A stretch of 64,000 nucleotides of DNA. It comes from Plenodomus lindquistii (lineage: Eukaryota; Ascomycota; Dothideomycetes; Pleosporales; Leptosphaeriaceae). Below are positions 35,585 through 46,416 of this stretch, one piece after another (within the stretch, counting starts at the first letter, position 1; each line of letters starts with the position of its first letter). The notes beneath the pieces are model-generated. The model saw only the letters and a list, made by a program, of their open reading frames with translations, did not search any database and was not told the DNA's origin. A program made the translations under genes and the position numbers. The stretch is from NCBI GenBank assembly GCA_025504975.1, contig JANUWI010000001.1:3968001-4032000 (forward strand). The letters run 5' to 3'.

Positions 35585-38107
35585 TAAATCTCTAAGCTTA
35601 ACTCTATTATTACTATACGTAATATTACTTTTAATAAAAATCTTTTCTATAACTCTAAAAAGCTAGCTTTTTAGGTAATAGAAAAGCTATAATAAATAGT
35701 ATTAGTACTAGAAATAGAGAAAAATAAGCTTAAAAAATTTAATTAGCTTAATTAACTTTTTAAGGCTATAAATAAATCTAATAATATAGAAGTAGTACTA
35801 TATAAGTTAAACCTAGTTTATTAGCTAGAGAGTAGAGAGGATATAGTAGCAGCTAATAATCTAGATAGCTAATCTAATTATTAAATACTATAGAAGCTTT
35901 TTCTACTATTAGTAGCACGCTTAGCTAGCGCGTTATAAAGAATTAATATAAATTTAAATAGCTTTTCTAGTTTATATACTCTAGAGCCTATACCTAACTC
36001 TATTAGGCCTAGCTATTATAGTAGTAGCCTATAGAATAAGCTTTATTCTATAAAAGCAGGCCTACTACCTAATATTAATAAAATCTTAGAAGACTTTTAT
36101 TATAATATTAATAAAGCGCTTTATAAAGCGTTTAAAGTTTAATAACTAGCTATTTTTTAAGTAACTACTATTTCTATAGCACTGTCTAAAGTAGTACCTA
36201 TATCTATATAATAAGTACGCCTACTTTTTTTATACTCTATAATAACTAGAGATAGATTACCTATTTATAGAAGTAAAAGAGTCTATAGAGAGGATTCTAA
36301 TACTTTAGTATTAGAAAGTAATACTACTTTTAGAGTATACTTTATATATAATCTTTTAAATAAGATTAATATAGAGAATTTTCTCTAGAATTTTTTAAAC
36401 TAAGCTTTTATTTATATTTACTAAAAACACGCTACTATTTACGTAGTAATTAGAGTAGCTATTTATAGAACTACTAGATTCTAAAACTTAAAAATTAGAT
36501 AGATCTACTAAAATAAGCTTCTAAAGTTTTTTACTAAATAAAAAAAGTTTTATATATACTTTTTTAGACTATTATTTTACTAAGCTTATAACTAAAAAAT
36601 TAACACGCTTTATTTTAAAAATACCTAGAAAATTAAAGAGCGCTCTGTAGTTTAAAAGCGGCTATTTTTTTTTAAATAGGTATTTATTTATAAATTTAAT
36701 AAAAATAGGTATTTTCTAAAGTATAAAGTCTAGATAGTAGTATAAAGTAATCTCTAGCTAGTTAACACGCTCTATTTAATATACACTGTAACGTTTATAT
36801 TTTATACTTTCTAGCTAGCTATAGCTATTATAGCTTACTAAAACTTTAAAATAGACTAGTATAATATTATTAAAGCATTTCTAAATACTTTTATAGATTA
36901 TTAAAATAATATTATTTATAAACTACTAGATAGCTATAAACTTGTAGGCAAGTATATACTACTACTCTAAATTTTATATAGCTTTTATAACTTACTACTT
37001 CTATAGTACTAGAAGCTTTCTATAACTTTTAAATAGTTTAGCTTAATTATTTTAAAAAAAAACTATATCTTTTCTACACGCCTAATTAGAAGATCTACTT
37101 ACTTTTTTATATTAATAATATTCTAATTATATATTACTAAAGTAATATTATATAAGCTTACTAGATAGTAATAACTTTTAAAAATAAATATTAAATAGAG
37201 AATAAAGGATTAATTAAATAGTTTCTAGAGATATAAATAATTAGAGATTAAGTAAAAAAAATTATTTTACTTATCTATAATAAGTATATTAATAAAATTT
37301 TAAAGAAGTTTAGTATAGTAGACTTTACCTATTTTTCTAATACGCTGCTTTTAAACTCTAAGCTAGAAAAAAGTACTAGAGAAGCTACTAAATAGTAGAT
37401 TAAAAAGTATTAGAAAATAATTAGATTTATTCTATATACTACTATAATAGTGCGCCTAGATATTATATTTACTACTTTTAAATTTTTATAATATTTTACT
37501 AACTCTATTTTATAGTACTTTAAAGCTATTTACTAGATAATTCTATATTTTTACTAAATAAAATATTATATAATATAGTATAGCTAAAGTAATTTAAAGC
37601 TTATAATATATAGTAATACTTTTTTTATAGATAATATTAAAATATAATACTTATTCTAGAGCTATATTATTATACTCTATAGAGAAGTAATTATATAGAA
37701 AGTAGCTTATTAAATAATTATTATAATATTAATAACTAAAGCTAAGCTACTATTTTTTAAGCACGTTGCTAAAAAGTTAATAAAGCTTTAAAATTTTTTT
37801 TAGAAGCTTTATATATTTATACCTAAGCTATATAAAATTTTCTATAATAATTAATAAATAATCTAGCTTATTATAGGTAAAAAAAAATATATTACTATAA
37901 AACTATAACACGTTAATATATAGAATATATAGTTTAGGTAAAAGTATAAAAAAAAATTCTTTATAATTAGCTACCTCTCTATAAATAAGATGCTAGTAGA
38001 TAGGTTTACTAAAAATCTCTCTAAATAATTTTTTAATGCTTTTAAAAATTATTTAAAGCTATAAAATATAAAAGCTAAAATTATAATATTACTAGAGTAA
38101 AATAAAT
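35585..38107 (+). pseudogene. Copia-II copy B pol relic, second part
   Basis: Continuation of the copy B polyprotein after the copy C insertion. The reverse transcriptase box YVDDIL is YINNIL near 37117. The block YDVV.AFLN is recognisable as YNIIKAFLN near 36863. The C-terminal end aligns with the last residues of the intact protein (FKDHLRL seen as FKNYLKL) near 38040-38107. Stops everywhere; non-functional. Confidence 0.85.
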
Positions 38108-38214
38108 AATTATTTAATAATCTCTATTTATATTTATATAATATAATATATAGGCTAAAGCCTATTTTTAAAAAATTTATAGGCTACGCCTAGTAGTAGC
38201 GCCTAGAAAAAAAC

Positions 38215-39100
38215 TAGATCTACTTTATTACTTTATTAATAAGCTTGCTAATTAACCTTTTAACATTTTTATATTATAAAGGAAAACTAGCTTATTTACT
38301 AGTAGTAAAAACTACGCTAAAAGTAGAAAATTTTTTTTTTTTTTTTTAGTACTTTTAAAAGTAGATAGAATATATAGTGTAAATACCTAAACTTATTTTT
38401 ATTTATTTCTATAGTTTTAAAAGTAATAAATGCCTAAAAGTAGTAAAAAATAAAAATAAAACTATACTAGAATTAGTAAAGCTTATTTAACTAATAAAAT
38501 TATCTATTTATATAAATTAGTATAAATACCTAGAGGCGTAGAGCTAGTAGCTTTTACTATAAATTTTATTATAGTTCTAGTAGTACCTATTATTTTATAT
38601 AAAAGCGCTGTATATGTAGTCTAAGTAAAAAATAGCACACTTCTTTATAGAATTACTATAATAGAACTGCGTACTAGCTAGTATAATAGTAGTAGTAGTA
38701 GTAGTATACTCTACTTTTTTCTTTTTTTTTTTTTCCTTTTTTTAGAGGTATAGAGGGGGAGAGGGTAGTATAGAGTAGAGAGAGTAAAAGAGTTAAAAAA
38801 GATATAAAACTCTCTAGAGAAAAAAAAAGTTTTAGAGGTCTCTTTACCTAAAAATTTAAGTAGAGAAAGTAAAAGGGTACGCTTTTTACGCAGGTAACTA
38901 TATAAATATAAAATAGGCGTAGGTAAAAGTAAAAGTAAAAACGCAGCGCGCTAAACGCGTGCTATAGTAACGTAGGCGTAGATAGCTTTCTAGGCTTTAA
39001 ACTATATTAAAATAGTATTAGTAAAAAATCTATAAATGTAAAAAAGCTTTACGTAGAAAGATATAAAAATATAAGTACTAATAAAAGCTATAGTATTAAT
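38215..39100 (-). pseudogene. RIP-damaged antisense accessory gene of Copia-II copy B
   Basis: Aligns on the minus strand with the proposed antisense gene of copy C. The end of its last exon is at about 38218. The second-intron donor region (TAAATAGATAATTTTATTAG for TAAGTAGACAATCTCATTAG) lies near 38500. The Cys-motif region is near 38560-38650, the GCT repeat (now ACT) near 38690-38710, and the AT-hook coding region near 38900. Conservation of this layout in an independently inserted copy shows the gene belonged to the element before RIP. Confidence 0.65.
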
Positions 39101-39297
39101 AAATATAGATTAAAATAAATATTTAGCTAATAATTAATTTTACTAGGCTTAGTATTAAATTAACTACCTCTAATATATACTAAATAATATAATAGAACTT
39201 TTAGTTACGCTAGATTTTATAGTATAGCTACTTTAACGCTCTATAAAGCTTAATACTACTAATATTAAATAGTTTAATCTACTATAACTAGAGAGTG

Positions 39298-39479
39298 TGT
39301 TATACGTATATAGTACTTAGCTAACACTATATTTACTTAATTTTAGAATTTTCTATAAAGCTCCTCTACTTTTATTTATATAATTCTATGTAGTAAAAGT
39401 ATATATAGTATAATCTCTTTCTAGCTAGTAATATAATAATCTATTTTCTAATTATTTCTAAACACCTATTTCTATAACA
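39298..39479 (+). repeat. Copia-II copy B 3' LTR (182 bp)
   Basis: Begins TGTTATACG and ends CTATAACA. Same length as all other Copia-II LTRs; followed by GCTTT, the partner of 26135-26139. Confidence 0.92.
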
Positions 39480-39823
39480 GCTTTAATTTTAATCTAAACT
39501 AAATAGTATTATTTAAAGTTTAAAAGTACTAGAGCTTATTATTAATAGTAAAATGTAATAGTATATCTAGTTTAATATTAAAACTAGATATTATAGCTTT
39601 TAGTTTATATTAAACTAAGCTTATACTTTAAAAGCCTCTCTAGGAATTATTTTTAATAATAGTAGTATTAAAAGTAGTAATAAATTATAGTATGAATTTA
39701 ATTTTAGTAATATATTTAATAAAGTTATATATTAGATTTTTAGCTTACTAGCTATATACCTTTTTTAAAGGTATATAATAATTTATATTATATAGCTATA
39801 GAAAGTATAATTAAAAAAAAAGT
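39480..39823 (-). mobile_element. P1 copy D, middle segment
   Basis: Aligns with about 21650-22010 of P1-B, directly continuing the segment that ended at 26139. Ends where P2-c begins. Confidence 0.7.
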
Positions 39824-41555
39824 ATAGTATATTCTACTAGTAAGCTAGCTATACTACTAAGCTAGCTACTTTTCTTTAGTATTATAAATACTATACTCTA
39901 TATAATATACTTTAATAATATAATATAATATTAATTTAAACTAAAAGCTAATTAGAACTTATCTATTCTACTTTTAAAGCTAGCTAATTTAAAGGCTAAT
40001 AAACTAATACTAAAGCTTTTAAAGTTAATTATTAGAGGCTTTTTAATTAGATTAATAGAATTATACTACGCCTTTTAATTTAACCTAGTATCTAGAAGTT
40101 TACTACTACTTAAATAGTAAATAATTATGTTATATATTTTTTACTTTAATTTATTAAAACTTACTTTCTAGCTATATAAAGTAAAAAATATAGCTAATTA
40201 AATTTTTATAGTATAAAATAGTATACCTATAGATATGTATTAGGCTAAGCGTTTTATAACATACTTTAGTAAACTTAAAATAGCTTTTAATTAAATAAAA
40301 TATAAATAAAAAATAAAATAGAAAAATCTAGATATTAGTATTATATAGTTAAAGTTAATAAAAAGAATTGAAGCTGAATAAAGCGTCTATAATAATAATA
40401 TTTATAACTTTAATAAAACTAGGGTCTAGATAAATATAATAAAGTCTATAAAAGTTATTATAAACTTTAAAAAATATAATAAGCTAGATTTTATTAAGTT
40501 AAATAATTCTAAATAGGTTACTATTATTTAAATTATATATACTTTAAAAAAATATAATTTTACTTTTTATTATCTATAAAAAATATATATATATTTTTAT
40601 ATAGTATAAAAAAGCTAATATTTTTTATAATTATAAAGTTTTAGTTTTTAGAAAGAGCTAGATAAATTATATATTTAAAATAAAGCAATTAAAGTACTTT
40701 AATATATATATAAAAGTATTAAAAAATAAAAGTATACTTTTTATTAATTTTAAATAGCTATAAAAGCTACTTTTACTAAAAGTTTATAAGCTATTATTAA
40801 AAAAATAGAATTCTAAATATTTATATACTGTTTTATTTATTTTATATTCTCTAGCTATTTAATAGAGTATATTTTTTACTAATAAAGTATAAGTACTTCT
40901 AGCGTATATAATATTTAGTACACTATTAAATTTTCTATATTAATAAAAAAAGCTTTTTTATAGCTTTTAAAAACGCGTTATATAATATATTTATAGTTAA
41001 TAACTATTAATAGGCCTTTAAAGTTTAAAAGCTAGTTTTTACTAATATATAGATTATTTTAAATAGCTTTAAAGTATAGTTATATATATTACTTTACCTA
41101 TTTTTTCTTATAAATCTATAGTAATTAAAAACTTAATATAATATATATAAATTTAGGTTTTACTTAAAGTTTATATATAAATTTTTTACTTATTTATTTA
41201 TTTCTATATAAGCTAGCTTTTTATAGTTTATAAAAAAGACTAAACTAATACTATACTAAAATACATTTTTTTTACTCTATAACTATAAATTTAAAAAGTA
41301 ATTAATAAAAATAATAAAAAAAAAGTATGAATTTTTTTTTATAAAAATATACTTTTTAATATAGTACTAGATTATAGGCTACTATAGTTTAAACTATAGT
41401 ATTTAGTCTATTAAAATATACATATAGTAGTAGTAATTAAATATCTATTAAACTAGGTATCTAATACTATAGTAATTATAGTAAAACTAGGCATAATATT
41501 TATATATACTAAAAAAGTTTAAAAAATACTTTTAAATTAAATATAAACTTTATAA
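39824..41555 (+). mobile_element. Fot1/pogo-like transposon P2-c, right end missing
   Basis: Collinear with P2-b (17530 to about 19260). The left terminal repeat (TATTCTACTAG...) is present, but the right terminal repeat and about 115 bp are absent. The transposase relic on the plus strand is even more degraded than in P2-b. It lies inside P1-D and replaced about 40 bp of it, so its insertion was followed by a small deletion. Confidence 0.75.
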
Positions 41556-42429
41556 AGCTTTTAAAACTATTATATATAAATAGATATACTATACTAATAG
41601 TAAGCTTTTTTATATACTTACTAAAATATTTAAACTAGTTTAAACTAAGCCTATTATTTATTTAGCTATTTTTAAAAACTATAAAAGCCTAGTTCTAAAG
41701 TAAACTATATTTTTTATAGTAGATAGAAAAGTAATATTTACTAGTAAAAATAATTAAAAAATATAGCCTACTTTATTATATTAATACTTTAGATTACTAT
41801 AGTTTATTTATAGTTACTTTACTATATAGATTTTAAATACTTTTAATAGTTAGTATTTATAAAAACTACTCTAGTTAATATAATATCTATTATAAAAGCT
41901 ATTTTATTAAAGTTATAGATAGTTTAATTTTAAATACTATAGTTAGCTTTTTATAGTTATACTTATAATTAAACTTTATTTTAAATTTAAAGTAATATTT
42001 AATAAAAGTTATAGTCTAGTTTTAACTACTAAAGTTATAGAACTAAACTACTAATAAATAATCTACTATATTTTTAACTATAGTAAACTAGAACAGAAAT
42101 TTTTTTATAGTAAAATTAAATGCATATTTAATTTTTACTTTTTATTTAAAATTTAATAGTTTATTAAATTAGGCTTATAATTATAATATAAAATAGTACT
42201 AGCATTTTATTTTTATAAAGTTCTTTCTATAACTTTATAGACTATTATAGTTTTTAAAATAGTAAATATTATATTTTATTAGATAGCTTAAAATATAAGC
42301 TATATCTAAAATTTAATTAAAAACTTTTTTATATTATTATTTTAAAATATTAATAGTAGTATAAAGTTTAGTAAAGTTTTATAACGCCTAGTTATTTATT
42401 TATACTAGCTATTTATTTATAGAGTATAT
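41556..42429 (-). mobile_element. P1 copy D, last segment with terminal repeat
   Basis: Aligns with about 22050-22987 of P1-B. The 71 bp terminal repeat is 42359-42429, followed by TA (42430-42431). Adding the three P1-D segments and the missing left end gives about 1.85 kb, the size of complete P1. Confidence 0.75.
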
Positions 42430-42431
42430 TA

Positions 42432-42620
42432 TTATAAAATAGAGTATAATTTATAAATATATAAAAATAAAGTAAAAATAGTTATAAAATAGTATTTAAA
42501 CTAGTTTTATACTATATATTACTATATTTTACTACTTTAAACTAATATAAAACATAATTTTAGTAGAGTTTTTATATTATATTTACTTTATTTATATATT
42601 AATTTATTTATAAAGTATAT
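42432..42620 (+). mobile_element. P1 copy E, 3' tail
   Basis: Matches about 605-802 of P1-A in the same orientation, including the terminal repeat, and is followed by TA (42621-42622). Only the non-coding end is present. It stands tail to tail with P1-D. Confidence 0.65.
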
Positions 42621-42622
42621 TA

Positions 42623-43698
42623 CAGTTTTTATAGTATAGATATTACTTTATTTATAATTAGTATAAAATATAATTAAGTTAAATTAATACTATATTTATA
42701 TTTTATATATTTTAGTTTTATTTTTACTTTTATTTAATATTTTAAAACTAACTTTAATATTTATATATACTATTATTTTTTAAGCTATTTATAAAAGTAA
42801 TACTTTTAAATTTTCTTTATAGTATATAGTTTTAAATTAACTATATATAATACTAAATCTTTTACTAGTATATTAACTTTAATAAATACTTTATTCTTCT
42901 ATAATAATATATACTATAAATATAATATTTATATAAATAATCTAGTATTTATACTACTATAAATTATAGTTTTTTAATTTTATTTAAGTAAAATATATTA
43001 TAATATAAATACTATTATTATTTACATTTTAACTTTTTTAATTTTTTAAAATCTAATTTTAACTTTTAATCTATAATATCTATATCTAATTAAAATTTAT
43101 TTAGTAGTTAAAAAATTAAGTTACTAAAATAGATTATAGTTAGATGTTATATAACTTAATCTAACTCTAACTGGAATGCTACCTATTTACAAGCCTAGTA
43201 GAGAGTAAAAGTACAAAAGGCAGTAAGATAAGGTTACAAACGAGGAACTCGCGATTCGTAAGGGGCTAGCGAGCTTAGATTACAACAGACGCGCCGTGAA
43301 GGTGACTTCTCAAGTCCTTACGAGAATCATGATGACGATAGGATAGTGCGAATGAAGGATGCGCTGAAGGAGCGACTCCCGTGAAGGTGTTGCGCATCTG
43401 TGCGATGAATTCGTTATCGCTCCAAGCTCAACGCCTCATTTGTACATCATGCTGTGTAAGCCTCATGCTTAAATTTTGTCAGCTGTCTAAGATCTCAATG
43501 TGCAGCCGATTCAAAGAATTTTTATGTACAGGAAAGTAAAAGGATGGCTTCACAACGCATCGAGTTCACTTGACTGTCTTGTCGTTGAGACTAACACAGT
43601 CCCTCGTAATGAAGAACGTTCAGCCGACCTAGTCTACGAAAATTGCAGACGAGATCCATCTTCCAGAGGCCCTTTCGCCTCCTCGACGTCCTATACAT
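42623..43698. other. Compartment border, no gene seen
   Basis: To about 43,150 the sequence is AT-rich and RIP-like without a recognisable element. From there on composition is normal. I see no gene between 43,150 and the F-box pseudogene. Confidence 0.6.
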
Positions 43699-45343
43699 TC
43701 AGGTTTCTTTCAGAACAATCGCATATGATGCCTCCGCGTTCCAGTCTGCCATTGGGATAGCCACAGCGGCGGAGTGTCCCTTGTAGTCCACCACACTTCC
43801 TCGTCCATAGTAGTAGTTGGGCCAAAAGTGACCGTTCTTGTCCGGCGAAGTCGCCTCAGTAAGTTTTTCCGTTGGCGAAAGCGCTAATACCGCGATGTTT
43901 GATCCATGTGCTGCAAGATAGCGCATCAGCCCATTCGCGCGAGCCTGAAGTGCGTAGCGCTGTTCGCCAGTTTCCAACTGTCGCCGAAAGTATCCCCATA
44001 GATGTCCTGGAGTCCGGAACGACTTGCGATAGTTGGGTGGATTGGTGAGCCACAGAACCTCCAGAGACCCTATACTAGCCACAGCCCGGAGTGCTTGCTC
44101 GGATTCAGTGGGCTGGTCACCACCTGAGCTAGGATCCCTCTCGATGATGTCATTCTCAGGTCGATCAGAGTCAAGCTCGTAAAGATTGAGACAGAATTGC
44201 TGCAGTCGCGGGCAGGCAATGGCGATCTTCTCCAGATCCGCAGTGCTGATGCACTTGGCCCAAGCCTCTCTGTGAACACTCCCGTTGACAACAAGCAGAC
44301 TCGTCAACGACAAGCAGACTCGTCAACGTCTCGCCGTGATTGACAATGCCGTCTACGTCAATTCTGCCGCAATCTTTACACTGAATGCTCAGTCTCTAGA
44401 GGCCAGAGAAAGACAGTAAGAGCAAGAGCAGGCTCGAACTCAGATCATCGGTAGTTTGAGCTGCTTGATTAACGATGTGCAAATACTGAAGCTGAGGTTG
44501 ACCTTTCTCGAACTCTGCGGCGAGTGCTTCTAAGAGTTTCTCAATTCCTGTGGTACCGTCAAGCGTCAGCTTATTGATTAACAGTGGGTTGATCCGGCGG
44601 AACATGGTGACGAAAGTTTTCGGCAGTCCGATGTCCCCGAGATGTAGGCTTTTCAACTGCAGTTGCGGGGAAGCGCACTTGTCTGTACCGTCTTTCGTGT
44701 CGCTTGTACCATCAAGCAAGAAGTGCTCCTCGTGTAGTGTGTACGTTGCTGAACCATAGGCTGACCCCATAAGACTCGCATCCTGAAGGCCGCTGCATCT
44801 ATCCCAGATATCTCGCACTTGTTCGTGGGTAGTGTGTTGTAGATAGACTTTCATACGTGAAATGTATGGAAGGCGCTGTGGAACCCATGGACAGCCAACG
44901 AGGTTCTTTATCTCAACGGCAGGTATTCGGAGATGCTCAATTGCGGGGTGTAGCCGCAATAAGAGCTTGAGCGCAGCTGTTGAGACGCCGCTGTTGCTCT
45001 CGAACCCACGAAGTTGACCACGTGGTAAGGCAGCAAGTAACATGGGTAGCTGGTCATCTGCGTCACTCGGAGCGATCCTGGTCTTGATGTTGAGACATTG
45101 CACGTGCTTGACGATGTTTGACTGTGGGTGCGCAAGTCCGAGTACTTGTCGCTCACCCGTCACAAGCAGGTCGGTATTGAACATTTCCCACATGATGGGA
45201 ATCACAACATTGGCCCAGGCTTTATTAACAACTGACAGTGCTTTGCGGTCGACCAGGTCCGTTGTGTATCGAACGATTGTGCATTTTAGCTCAGTAGGAA
45301 GTCGATGGAGGGAATCGCATTGCGGCCTTGGAGGCGAAGCCAT
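43699..45343 (-). pseudogene. F-box/leucine-rich-type protein, disrupted
   Basis: The ATG at 45343 opens a frame with an F-box-like N-terminus (LPTELKCTIVRYT..., about residues 14-60), the part that in such proteins binds Skp1 of an SCF ubiquitin ligase. Leucine-rich, repeat-like sequence follows. The frame meets TAG at 44396-44398, yet coding clearly continues in the same frame (RLSIQCKDCGRIDVDGIVNH). It is then shifted by a perfect 19 bp tandem duplication (44291-44309 = 44310-44328), and coding resumes in another frame to TGA at 43699. The stop could be a CAG-to-TAG (CpA) change, or could be removed by a 78 bp intron with a GTTAAT donor; the duplication cannot be explained by splicing. Probably a recent pseudogene about 1 kb from the RIP border, or an assembly error. 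Confidence 0.75.
44291..44328. repeat. 19 bp perfect tandem duplication causing a frameshift
   Basis: The unit ACAAGCAGACTCGTCAACG is present twice in a row. With one unit removed the F-box reading frames on both sides join in phase. Confidence 0.95.
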
Positions 45344-46416
45344 GGCAGGCGGCAGTTGCGATGTAGGGCGCTTGATACAGAAGCAAGATTAGTAGATGGA
45401 CCTGTGTAGTGAGTTAAAGTACAGGACTGGCGCGGCTGCTCTTCGGGTGAGTGTGAACGTGAACGTGAATGTCGGCGTCCACGCAACGTCATGACGTTGA
45501 TTACCTTCACTTCTGATTGATACTGAAGGAAACTGATACTGTACAGCAATCGTCTGGTGACAATAGTCTAGGAAATCTCACGTGTTCACACAAGCTCCTG
45601 TCGACTTGCTGCAGGTGCTGTGAGAGACCGATGGGAAAGTCATTGCCAATTGAGCGGAAATGAGTCTTGCGACATGGCAAAGGACTGCGAATAGGGAAGG
45701 CAGTAGGAGTCTGCATTGCTGGGTAATGCCATGTATGCGAGGCCTCACCATCTCTTGCGAGTGACTTGTCGCCTTGTCGCGTCGCGTTAATGGGAACGCG
45801 ATCACCACACGCCACGTCATGGCGAACATGCTTATGTAATATGGTACATTCACACCAGATCTCACCAATCCCTTCATATGTAGGATATACAAATGGGATC
45901 CGTCGCAATCCTTCCCAACGGTAAATCCGCACTCAGCATCAATTCGCCATGCGCAGTCATCGAACTATTCACTTTGAATGGTATCAATTCTTCCCACGTC
46001 AAATTTCCACGGCCACACCAAGCTAGTTAAGCCTCTACAAGCTTCCGCCTTCCGCAAGCTTGATCTCAAACCCGGCCCCTAGTTAACAGCGCTGCATCTT
46101 TACCGCCTCTTCATCCAATCACCATACTTGACTTGACACGGTAGAAAACTTCGGTAATCGGCGAGGCTGCATTCTCAGGCGTCCAGCCCTACCGCAAAAG
46201 GGCCATGCATTCGCGATATTTCGGCCCAGAAAGGCAGTCCTTCCATGCTGTAGCCACGATGCGCCCCACAAAGGGATACATCCAGATGGGTCGCTTGAGT
46301 AGTACAATCCAACCTCTTCTACTTTCCCATCGCGCAGCGTCTCTCCTCTGTTCGGCCCTCCCAAAATTTCCCCCAGCAAACAACACCTCGAACAACACCA
46401 CTGACCCACCCCAATA
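45344..46416. other. Divergent intergenic region
   Basis: Separates the F-box pseudogene (minus) from the secreted protein (plus). Only short overlapping frames without protein-like features are present. It should contain both promoters; I see no certain element. Confidence 0.6.

Larger units (their letters stand above)
26140..39479 (+). mobile_element. Copia-II copy B, complete, RIP-mutated, carrying copy C
   Basis: Bounded by 182 bp LTRs at 26140-26321 and 39298-39479 and by the target duplication GCTTT on both sides (26135-26139, 39480-39484). Removing the nested copy C and its AAATA duplication leaves 6,662 bp, practically the 6,673 bp of intact copy C, so the two belong to one family. 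Pol is on the plus strand, opposite to copy C. Every frame is broken by RIP-type stops. It inserted into P1-D. Confidence 0.93.
1..43150. other. AT-rich, RIP-saturated transposon block
   Basis: Nearly the whole block lacks the dinucleotides CpA and TpG but keeps CpG, CpT and ApG, the signature of repeat-induced point mutation acting on CpA. Reading frames of transposon proteins can still be followed, with stops where Gln or Trp codons stood and Asn where Asp stood. The block is built of nested LTR retrotransposons and Fot1/pogo-like DNA transposons listed separately below. The only unmutated island is 28907-35579. The right border, near 43,150, is abrupt: ordinary base composition with frequent CA/TG resumes within a few tens of bases. 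No host gene is visible inside the block. Confidence 0.93.

Noticed and set aside
1..43150. Centromere or subtelomere identity of the AT-rich block
   Set aside because: Such blocks can be either, but no telomere repeat tract or centromere-defining feature can be read from sequence alone.
44396..44473. Intron with GTTAAT donor and CTCTAG acceptor removing the F-box stop codon
   Set aside because: Possible by length and acceptor, but the removed segment continues the protein-like pattern on both sides, and the 19 bp duplication would still shift the frame.
45507..45932. 141-codon minus-strand frame between the F-box pseudogene and the secreted protein
   Set aside because: No domain, no convincing start or composition, overlaps another unrelated frame; likely chance.
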